Shown here piece by piece: positions 1 through 4,909 of a stretch of DNA of 5,757 nt. Source of the stretch: Candidatus Caldarchaeum sp. (GTDB lineage Archaea > Thermoproteota > Nitrososphaeria_A > Caldarchaeales > Caldarchaeaceae). The stretch is taken from positions 1 to 5,757 of the forward strand of contig JANWZU010000138.1 in NCBI GenBank assembly GCA_025054795.1. Direction: 5' to 3'. Within the stretch, counting starts at the first letter, position 1. Each line of letters opens with the position of its first letter. The notes under the pieces are model-generated. The model did no database searches and was not told where the DNA came from. It was given only the letters and a program-made list of their open reading frames with translations. A program made the translations under genes and the position numbers.

Positions 1-220
1 TCCTCGGCCTACTTGGATGCTTCCGTTCGGCCGGTTCCCGCTCCGTAGCTCGAGGCCACGGAGCGACGTCCAACGCCGAAACGTCGGACGTCGGGAAATC
101 CCATTCGGGGATCTCCGGATCAACACCCGCTTGCGGCTACCCGGAGCTTATCGCAGCTTGCCACGCCCTTCCTCAGCCCCCAAGCCGAGTTATCCACCGG
201 CTGGCGTATTTTGGCCTAAG
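1..220 (-). rRNA. 23S ribosomal RNA, 5' end (partial)
   Basis: Read on the minus strand, this stretch carries the conserved opening of archaeal large-subunit rRNA: GGTGGAT (positions 198 to 192), then CTCGGCTTGGGGGCTGA, GAAGGGCGTGGCAAGCTGCG, a GATAAGC block, GATCCCCGAATGGG, and near the left edge GCATCCAAGTAGGCCGAGGA. These match in order the first roughly 200 nucleotides of E. coli and archaeal 23S rRNA as I recall them. The mature 5' end near 220 is estimated by placing GGTGGAT about 22 nucleotides in, as in E. coli, so it may be off by about 10. The gene continues beyond position 1. An open frame on the opposite strand at 17-364 is an artefact of the rRNA. No 16S gene lies upstream; the next gene upstream is a protein gene ending at 374. 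Confidence 0.93.
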
Positions 221-246
221 GCGTCTTCCGTCCAGTTGGCGACACA

Positions 247-262
247 TCCAAACCCTTTTGGA
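247..262. repeat. short hairpin in the 23S leader
   Basis: A perfect inverted repeat, TCCAAA (247-252) and TTTGGA (257-262), is separated by four bases. In the pre-23S transcript it would form a 6-bp stem with a tetraloop about 30 nucleotides before the mature 5' end. It could be part of the processing region, but archaeal 23S is normally released by pairing of its leader with its trailer at a bulge-helix-bulge motif. The trailer is outside this window, so that cannot be tested here. A competing pairing of GTCCA with TGGAC (263-230) is also possible. Confidence 0.4.
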
Positions 263-298
263 CGCGGTCATCGAATCTTGGTTTCTTCTACCGCTTCT

Positions 299-322
299 GG
301 CGATCATCCGTGGATGAACGCC
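299..322. repeat. imperfect palindrome at the start of the 23S leader
   Basis: Two 11-base arms (299-309 and 312-322) are complementary except for one mismatch and are separated by two bases; the core reads CATCCGTGGATG. The palindrome sits beside the transcription start predicted from the TATA element at 335-343 (start near 313). If the more distal TATA at 358-365 is used (start near 333), it lies inside the RNA leader. It could therefore be an operator for a dimeric DNA-binding protein or a leader hairpin. Which one applies is not visible from sequence. Confidence 0.45.
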
Positions 323-334
323 TTCATCGAAAGC

Positions 335-343
335 AATATAATA
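335..343 (-). promoter_or_regulatory. candidate TATA box for the 23S rRNA gene
   Basis: On the minus strand this reads TATTATATT, which would place a start near 313 and a leader of about 90 nucleotides. A second TATA-like element, TTTATAAG at 365-358, lies just downstream of the zinc-ribbon gene and would start transcription near 333. Stretch 221-373 therefore holds promoter and leader only; I see no other gene in it. A dedicated promoter fits a 23S gene that is not cotranscribed with a 16S gene. Readthrough from the zinc-ribbon gene, which ends 10 bases before the second element, is also possible. Confidence 0.5.
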
Positions 344-373
344 CTATGCGTAGGCTTCTTATAAACATGTTGT

Positions 374-559
374 TCAGGGTCCTTTGAAGAAACACGTGGG
401 GCATACGTATGGCTTCGCAAGCTCTCGGCATATCTCACACCGCCAGATCGTAGACTTTCCGCAGTTGGGGCATGGGAAGAATGTGGCGGACTCTAGGGGG
501 TTTATTGGTCTGTGGCACCAAGTGCAAGTCGGCAGCTTCACCGACGCCGTCATCGTCAT
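374..559 (-). CDS. small zinc-ribbon protein (archaeal DUF1610/COG2888-type)
   Basis: The 61-residue product has four CxxC knuckles, C12-C15, C30-C33, C41-C44 and C53-C56, enough to hold two zinc ions. Between them lie FFPCPNCGK, IWRCEICREL and PYVCPTCFFKGP, the signature of the small archaeal proteins described as zinc-ribbon RNA-binding proteins (HVO_2753 type). These are usually about 55-60 residues and are often found beside translation genes. Here the downstream neighbour is 23S rRNA, which fits an unproven link to ribosomes or RNA. I chose ATG at 559 because GAGGAGG lies five bases before it. A longer reading from TTG at 580 (68 residues) would put that Shine-Dalgarno sequence inside the coding region and add residues the family lacks. 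The gene follows the reductase gene by 30 bp on the same strand, so cotranscription is likely. An AT-rich TTAAATAA at 588-581 might provide its own promoter. Confidence 0.88.
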   Translation of the reverse strand: MTMTASVKLPTCTWCHRPINPLESATFFPCPNCGKSTIWRCEICRELAKPYVCPTCFFKGP

Positions 560-564
560 CACAG

Positions 565-571
565 CCTCCTC
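565..571 (-). promoter_or_regulatory. Shine-Dalgarno that sets the zinc-ribbon start
   Basis: The minus strand reads GAGGAGG, then CTGTG, then ATG at 559. The five-base spacing suits the ATG. The in-frame GTG at 562 is only two bases away, and the TTG at 580 lies upstream of the motif. A strong ribosome site here, next to apparently leaderless genes, supports translation from an internal position of a longer mRNA. Confidence 0.65.
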
Positions 572-589
572 TATTTTCAATTATTTAAC

Positions 590-1717
590 CTATACCCCGA
601 GCAGATTCTTCACGAAGTAAGCTGCAAGACGAAACGCCGCCCGACTTCTGACGGCTTTGAAAGCCGTTGAGCCGTGTTTGTCCATGTCGCCCACCTTGCC
701 CAGCTCTATGTAGAACTTGCTCTCAGTTATTGCTTGGAAAAGTGCGTCAAGAGTTTTCGGCCTAACCGCCCTCACCAGTCTTCTGAGCAAATAGGTTCTG
801 TAAAGCTCTTTCAGAAGAGGTTTAACGAGGTTCTCGTACTCGCCCTCTCCAGCGGCATGTTTTGCGGCCGCAACGGCTGCGAGCCCGCCTGTGATTACGC
901 CTCCCCCGGTTGTGGCTTTCGTTTGCCCAGCAACGTCTCCGACAAGCATCAAAGGCCCTATTCTAGGCTTGCGGAGAGGTTTACCGAGATATATTGACGA
1001 CGACGAAACACCCAACAGCTTGGCGTTAGGGAAAAGCTCAGCCAGAAGCTTCGAGGCGAGGAAGTTAGTGTTTTTGCTTGCCGCAACTCCGAACTTACCT
1101 ACTTTTTCGTCGACCGGCACCAAGTATCCGAAGAACTCGTTTAGGTATTCTCTGAAATAAAGATAGACCATGTCGGGGCTTTGACGGTGGTTCGCTATCT
1201 GATACTGTATGATTGGAAGCCATGGCTCAAGTTTGTAGTCTTGGATTATTTGCTTAGCTGTGTATGCCGGCCTTCCCTCTGCGCTGATTAAATGTTTTGC
1301 CCTTGCCTCGATGCTTGACGACTTTATCCAAACATGGTCGTCGGCCAGCTTCGCCTCAACAACCCTCTCCCCAACACACAGCTCTGCACCCGCGTCAACA
1401 GCCTGCTCAGCGATAAACTGGTCCAACCTCTCCCTGTTGCACACGAGAGCGATTTTTCTTCCAGAATCTACTACAAAGCTTTTTCCAGAAGGAGAGACGA
1501 ACACAGCGCCCTTAACTTTGTTCTGAACATAAGGCCCGTCGACCGGCAGTCCCAAGCTTCTTACACCATCAATGCTGTAAAGCCCAGCGCATCTCTCAGG
1601 CCTTCCTATCACTAGGTCCTCTTCGAAGACTGTCGTTCTCAGCCCTCTTCTAGCCGCTTCCCTAGCTGCTATCAATCCGACAGGGCCGCCGCCGACTACC
1701 GCCACATCCAGCTCCAT
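590..1717 (-). CDS. geranylgeranyl reductase family flavoprotein
   Basis: The 375-residue product is a FAD-dependent oxidoreductase of the FixC/geranylgeranyl reductase family (COG0644). In archaea these enzymes saturate the double bonds of geranylgeranyl chains in membrane ether lipids, and some act on polyprenyl carriers. The N-terminus holds the dinucleotide-binding loop GGGPVG (residues 9-14), with acidic E32 at the end of the second strand for the FAD ribose. The family motif GRPERCAGLYS follows (38-48). A substrate-domain segment FGYLVPV lies near 196-202, in the place of the usual Y-x-W-x-F-P. The second FAD motif GDVAGQTKATTGGG is at 260-273. Length is normal and no break is seen. The ATG at 1717 is preceded by AAAAAA and has no Shine-Dalgarno, and a TATA element is centred 25 bp upstream, so translation is probably leaderless. 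The exact substrate cannot be read from sequence. Confidence 0.9.
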   Translation of the reverse strand: MELDVAVVGGGPVGLIAAREAARRGLRTTVFEEDLVIGRPERCAGLYSIDGVRSLGLPVDGPYVQNKVKGAVFVSPSGKSFVVDSGRKIALVCNRERLDQFIAEQAVDAGAELCVGERVVEAKLADDHVWIKSSSIEARAKHLISAEGRPAYTAKQIIQDYKLEPWLPIIQYQIANHRQSPDMVYLYFREYLNEFFGYLVPVDEKVGKFGVAASKNTNFLASKLLAELFPNAKLLGVSSSSIYLGKPLRKPRIGPLMLVGDVAGQTKATTGGGVITGGLAAVAAAKHAAGEGEYENLVKPLLKELYRTYLLRRLVRAVRPKTLDALFQAITESKFYIELGKVGDMDKHGSTAFKAVRSRAAFRLAAYFVKNLLGV

Positions 1718-1736
1718 TTTTTTGCTGGGCTAAGGT

Positions 1737-1747
1737 TATTTTATAAC
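1737..1747. promoter_or_regulatory. AT-rich TATA element shared by two divergent genes
   Basis: The 47-bp gap between the reductase start (1717) and the acylphosphatase start (1765) has one clear AT-rich core, TATTTTATAAC. It reads TTTTATAA on the plus strand and TTATAAAA on the minus strand. Its centre (about 1742) is 25 bp from the ATG and 23 bp from the GTG, the usual TATA-to-start distance in archaea. One TATA could thus serve two leaderless transcripts in opposite directions. The flanks do not give a clear BRE that would fix one direction. Confidence 0.55.
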
Positions 1748-1764
1748 AGTTTAAACCTATTGAC

Positions 1765-2040
1765 GTGGCCAGAGCCGTTGTGCGTGTACGGGTTTACGGA
1801 AAGGTTCAAGGCGTGTTCTTCAGAGCCTCGATGAAGGAACTGGCTGACGAAGTTGGTGTTGACGGCTGGGTTAGGAACATGGATGACGGCAGCGTCGAAG
1901 CAGTCATCGCCGGCGACGAGGTGAATGTTAAGAGGGTGGTTGAGTGGTGCCGTCGGGGGCCGCCGAACGCCCGGGTCGAGAGACTGGTCGTCGAAGAAGC
2001 AGAAGAGCCGAATGTGCAAGGCTTCAGAATAAGATACTGA
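1765..2040 (+). CDS. acyP: acylphosphatase
   Basis: This 91-residue protein hydrolyses the carboxyl-phosphate bond of acylphosphates such as acetyl or carbamoyl phosphate in the cytoplasm. It has the complete signature VRVYGKVQGVFFR, in which R20 binds the phosphate, and GWVRNMDDGSVEAV, in which N38 positions the catalytic water. The end, VQGFRIRY, is the usual last strand of the fold. Length is that of a single-domain acylphosphatase. The GTG at 1765 is the natural start: only about 18 bases separate it from the TATA element, no Shine-Dalgarno is seen, and translation is likely leaderless. Its stop ends three bases before the 3' end of the convergent tRNA-Arg. Its physiological substrate is unknown, as for most of the family, and the neighbours do not suggest one. 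Confidence 0.95.
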   Translation: MARAVVRVRVYGKVQGVFFRASMKELADEVGVDGWVRNMDDGSVEAVIAGDEVNVKRVVEWCRRGPPNARVERLVVEEAEEPNVQGFRIRY

Positions 2041-2043
2041 CTA

Positions 2044-2118
2044 CGGGCCCGGTGGGACTTGAACCCACGACCTACGGCTTAGGAGGCCGCCGCCCTGTCC
2101 ATTCTGGGCCACGGGCCC
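2044..2118 (-). tRNA. tRNA-Arg (anticodon CCU)
   Basis: The minus strand folds into a complete 75-base cloverleaf. The acceptor is GGGCCCG with CGGGCCC (all seven pairs G/C). The D stem is GCCC/GGGC with a 10-base loop containing GG. The anticodon stem is GCGGC/GCCGT with loop CTCCTAA, giving anticodon CCU, which reads AGG. The variable loop is AGGTC, and the T stem GTGGG/CCCAC has loop TTCAAGT. The discriminator is G at 2044, CCA is not encoded, and there is no intron. The tRNA end lies four bases from the acylphosphatase stop, so any 3' trailer must overlap that coding region on the other strand. Confidence 0.97.
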
Positions 2119-2140
2119 AGCTACACCCGGACGAGGCTGA

Positions 2141-2150
2141 TAATATATTT
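2141..2150 (-). promoter_or_regulatory. TATA box of the tRNA-Arg gene
   Basis: The minus strand reads AAATATATTA, a good archaeal box A centred about 27 bp before the tRNA 5' end. Transcription would begin within a few bases of 2120, giving almost no 5' leader. Confidence 0.75.
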
Positions 2151-2173
2151 AGCCGTCAGCATAGGCGAAATTG

Positions 2174-2183
2174 TCTTTAATAG
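2174..2183 (+). promoter_or_regulatory. candidate TATA box of the ribophorin-like gene
   Basis: TCTTTAATAG lies about 33 bp before the TTG start at 2212 and would start transcription near 2205, leaving a leader of about seven bases. A weak GCGGA just before the TTG could help ribosome binding. The 93-bp space 2119-2211 holds this element and the divergent tRNA promoter, and nothing else that I recognise. Confidence 0.4.
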
Positions 2184-2211
2184 CGCCTCTAATTCTGTAA
2201 AACAAGCGGAA

Positions 2212-3768
2212 TTGAAAAAAACATCACTTCTTCTGATTGCATTAGCTTGTCTTTCAGCAGTTGCGCCGGCTGAGTCGCAGGAAATCCAGACAAGACACAT
2301 ACACGTAGCTGACGGCGGATTGCTCTTCATCACCGACACGATTCCCGTAGCTAGTGCAAGCGAGGTTGTTAGAATTGGCTTTCCGAGCGAGACCGTTAAA
2401 AACTTGGTCGGGTTCTACCTGCTTGACGACAGAGGCTCGATAACTCCGGGACAGCAGCTGGAAGGTGTCTATTGGCTTGAAGTAAGGCCGGAGAATAGAT
2501 GGGACGGCGCTTCAATAGCCGTGGTGACGGTTTGGACAGACATGCTGGTTGAGCTTCCGGGAGACCGATACCAAATCGTCTTGCCATCCAACCCCCTGAT
2601 GGAGAGAAGAATCGATAGATCTTCCTTAAGGTTCACTCTTGACGGAACACCATCCATTTCATCTGTGTCGGGGGCCGAGGTAAAGGTAAGCGAGGACAAG
2701 AGGTTTGCTGAAGGAGAGGTCTCTGGGATTGAGCCGAAACAGTTTAAGACAATAACAGCCATCTTCGAAAACTTCGATCTACTCAGGTACTCCGTAGACA
2801 GCGCCGAGCTCAAGCTGGACATGGCCACAAACACCGCAACAGTTAAAATAACGGTCAGAAACACGGGCTCCTCCCAGCTTTCGTCTATCATCACTTACTT
2901 GGGGAGAGAATCCGAGGTTCTGTCGGTTTCAAGAGGTCTGGCAAAGCTCAGCCACAGCTGGGATTCAGCTAAAGGTTTGTTGAAAATAGAATTCGACCCC
3001 TTAAAGGAGAATGAAAGAATTATCCTAGAGGTTGTTTACAAGGGCAAGGGCTATGTGGAGCAGGTTGGGGGTCGTGATTTGGTTAAGGTGCCACGTCTCC
3101 TCAACGCAACCTTCAAAGAATATTTTCTGACAGTCGAAACACCTCCGGCTGAGCAGGTGTCCTTCAGCGACCAGCCTTGGACGTTGAGGCTGTTGGAGAA
3201 CAACCGGAGGTCGGCGTCTTTCAGATATGAAAACCTTTTCATCGTAGACCGGCTTGAATTAGCTGTAAGCATCGTCCCGACGAACCCTGTTCCGCTTCCG
3301 GCGATTTTGATTGTTGCGATAGCTGTTGCTGCAGGATTTCAGATAGTCAGCTTAAGGAGAAAACCGAGGCCGCCGACGCCGGGAGCAGACCTGTCAAGCT
3401 TCATACTTGAAATGAACAAGCATGTGGAAGCCGTCATAGAAAAGTTGAACGGCTTGAAAGTCCCTGAGGAAGCGGTCAAGACCTTAAAATTGATTGAGGA
3501 CAACTTGAGAGAAGCAAAGGAGAAAATCTCGACTGCGAGGAAAGGGATTAAGGGAGGCGAAACGCTAGCAGCCCTCAACAATATGGAGAAGATGTTCAGC
3601 GAAGCGAACTCCATTCTCCAAGCAGTAGGCAAGACGCTTGACGACTATAACGCCAACAGAATACCAAGAAAAGTTTACACCCGGGTTGCTAACGAATACG
3701 TGAAAGAATGTAGAAAGACGGTCGGCGAAGCATTGAACATTCTTGAGATGCTCAGCCGCCTGAAATAA
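2212..3768 (+). CDS. type I membrane protein, candidate ribophorin I (OST1)-like subunit
   Basis: The 518-residue product starts at TTG with a signal peptide: MKK, a hydrophobic core at residues 5-17, and a likely cut after APA at 18-20. Residues 21-360 are beta-rich and outside the cell, apparently as two modules (about 25-190 and 195-355), with one N-glycosylation sequon, N298-A-T300. A single membrane helix spans 363-381, followed by RRK (382-384), so the C-terminus is cytoplasmic. Residues 393-518 are lysine/glutamate-rich and predicted as four helices (about 393-415, 418-446, 449-483, 485-518). This order and these proportions match ribophorin I, whose cytosolic end is a four-helix bundle that meets the ribosome. 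Y489 to L514 lines up without gaps with the last 26 residues of human ribophorin I as I recall them, sharing Y, V and the I-L-(D/E)-x-L ending. Adjacent glycan genes support this. The assignment is inference; an unrelated surface protein with a coiled coil remains possible. The gene itself is certain. Confidence 0.9.
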   Translation: MKKTSLLLIALACLSAVAPAESQEIQTRHIHVADGGLLFITDTIPVASASEVVRIGFPSETVKNLVGFYLLDDRGSITPGQQLEGVYWLEVRPENRWDGASIAVVTVWTDMLVELPGDRYQIVLPSNPLMERRIDRSSLRFTLDGTPSISSVSGAEVKVSEDKRFAEGEVSGIEPKQFKTITAIFENFDLLRYSVDSAELKLDMATNTATVKITVRNTGSSQLSSIITYLGRESEVLSVSRGLAKLSHSWDSAKGLLKIEFDPLKENERIILEVVYKGKGYVEQVGGRDLVKVPRLLNATFKEYFLTVETPPAEQVSFSDQPWTLRLLENNRRSASFRYENLFIVDRLELAVSIVPTNPVPLPAILIVAIAVAAGFQIVSLRRKPRPPTPGADLSSFILEMNKHVEAVIEKLNGLKVPEEAVKTLKLIEDNLREAKEKISTARKGIKGGETLAALNNMEKMFSEANSILQAVGKTLDDYNANRIPRKVYTRVANEYVKECRKTVGEALNILEMLSRLK

Positions 3769-4822
3769 CTTTCTCAACGGTTTCAGCCGTTTTAAGCGTC
3801 GGGTCCTCCATCTGGTTAAGAAGCAGCGAAGCTTTCCGCTTACATGCCTGCTTAACGTCTTCGATGCGTCTAAGAACAGTGCCTGCTTTGTTGACTGCGT
3901 CATGCATATCTCTTACATGTTTTACTAAGCCTTTTTTCTCGAGAAATTTTAAGACTGTCGGAAGGCTGTGCGGATAGAACGATATCGTAGGCACACCCAG
4001 CAAGGCCGCCTCCTGCGTCATCGTTCCTCCTCCGCCTATGAAAAGCCTTGAGAAGAAAAGGATGGAGAGGTCGTTGACAGGCCTCTCGACCACGACTGCG
4101 GACATGCCCAAGGCCTTCTTTAGGAAGGCGATTTCCTCACTGTATCGTGGCATGACGACGAGCCGTAAGCCGTTCAAAACATTCTGCAGCAGCTGCAGAA
4201 CCTGAGCGTAGTCGTCGAGCCTCCACCCAACCCTGTTCAAGTAGGCGGCTTGGTACTCGGGGCTCCTCACCAAAACATATCCGTCAACCTCCAACCCAAA
4301 TGCGTCGAGCTTGCTTCTGTCGGGCTTGAAGGCCTTAAGCCAAGCAACAGGGTCGAGGGCTTTGTAGAGAACAATTCGTTCTGGTGGGACCCCGTAGCTG
4401 AGCCAGGGTTTTTTGCCGATAACCCAAGGAGTGAGCACATGGCTGGAGAGAGGGGCTGAAAGCTTGTTGACAGGAGAGTGTGGTGTGTCGGACACAAGTA
4501 TGTGGGGTTTTGCAAGCCCGTATGCTATTCTTGAAGCCTCTGGCGAGCCGCTCGAGACTGCGCAGTCAAACTCCGCTACAAACTCCAGCAGCTTTGCTGT
4601 CCTCTCGACACTTCTCAGAAGCTTGTCCCTTAAACCACCTCCGCCGTATCCGCCGATAACAGCAACCCTTGCGAACCGGAACCCCGGCAGCAGAGGCTCA
4701 ACCTGCTCGTAGGCCCTCGACGTAGCGACAAGGCCTAAACCCCTGCTAGATAGTCTCTCAGCCAGTTGTCTAAAAAACCAGAACTGCTTAGGAGTTAGAA
4801 TGTCCAGCCAAACGACAGCCAT
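3752..4822 (-). CDS. DUF354 family GT-B-like glycosyltransferase
   Basis: The 356-residue protein resembles the archaeal DUF354 (COG1817) family, which has the two-domain GT-B fold of MurG and UDP-GlcNAc 2-epimerase. Family hallmarks in order are WLDILTPKQFWFF at the N-terminus, GGYGGGGLRDKLL near 57-69, SSGSPEASRIAYGL, PHILVSDTPHS, TPWVIGKKPWLSYGV, and YKALDPVAWLK. The C-terminal nucleotide-sugar-binding type loop IGGGGTMTQEAALLGVP has its four glycines at 263-266 and E271 as the likely ribose contact. No signal or membrane helix is seen, so it acts in the cytoplasm or at the inner membrane face. The ATG at 4822 is forced by an in-frame TAG six bases upstream. The reaction is not known; beside an Alg7/MraY-like gene, a role like MurG or Alg13/14, adding a sugar to the lipid-linked first sugar, is a reasonable guess. 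Its last 17 bp overlap the convergent membrane protein gene. Confidence 0.88.
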   Translation of the reverse strand: MAVVWLDILTPKQFWFFRQLAERLSSRGLGLVATSRAYEQVEPLLPGFRFARVAVIGGYGGGGLRDKLLRSVERTAKLLEFVAEFDCAVSSGSPEASRIAYGLAKPHILVSDTPHSPVNKLSAPLSSHVLTPWVIGKKPWLSYGVPPERIVLYKALDPVAWLKAFKPDRSKLDAFGLEVDGYVLVRSPEYQAAYLNRVGWRLDDYAQVLQLLQNVLNGLRLVVMPRYSEEIAFLKKALGMSAVVVERPVNDLSILFFSRLFIGGGGTMTQEAALLGVPTISFYPHSLPTVLKFLEKKGLVKHVRDMHDAVNKAGTVLRRIEDVKQACKRKASLLLNQMEDPTLKTAETVEKVISGG

Positions 4823-4850
4823 CTTCTAGAACGATCGGAGGTGAGCCGCA

Positions 4851-4862
4851 GTATTTAATTTT
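4851..4862. promoter_or_regulatory. AT-rich element between the two glycan genes
   Basis: AGTATTTAATTT is the main AT-rich block in the 87-bp gap between the divergent starts at 4822 and 4910. Read on the minus strand (ATTAAATAC) it would start the DUF354 mRNA near 4831, nine bases before the ATG. Read on the plus strand it would start the transferase mRNA near 4883, leaving a 27-base leader. Neither gene has a clear Shine-Dalgarno at the right distance. Confidence 0.4.
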
Positions 4863-4909
4863 CGAAAAAGAAAACCTAATACCTTGAAGGGTCATACGCA
4901 GCGTCAGCT

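Noticed and set aside
17..364. Open frame of 115 codons on the plus strand
   Set aside because: It is antisense to the conserved 5' end of 23S rRNA and its leader; the reading is forced by rRNA base composition.
221..373. C/D-box guide RNA in the 23S leader (several GATGA-like words on the minus strand)
   Set aside because: No CTGA D box is present at a suitable distance, and no pair of boxes frames a guide sequence.
2212..2283. Possible lipobox (A-L-A-C13) in the signal peptide of the ribophorin-like protein
   Set aside because: The -3 position is Ala instead of the usual Leu/Val/Ile, the cysteine is only 13 residues in, and a good APA cleavage site follows. A plain secretory signal explains it better.
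4837..4844. Perfect GGAGGTGA on the plus strand, resembling a strong Shine-Dalgarno
   Set aside because: No coding frame of useful length begins downstream at the right distance (the frame from the embedded GTG stops after five codons), and the real plus-strand start is 66 bases away. On the minus strand it reads TCACCTCC, which is not a ribosome site.
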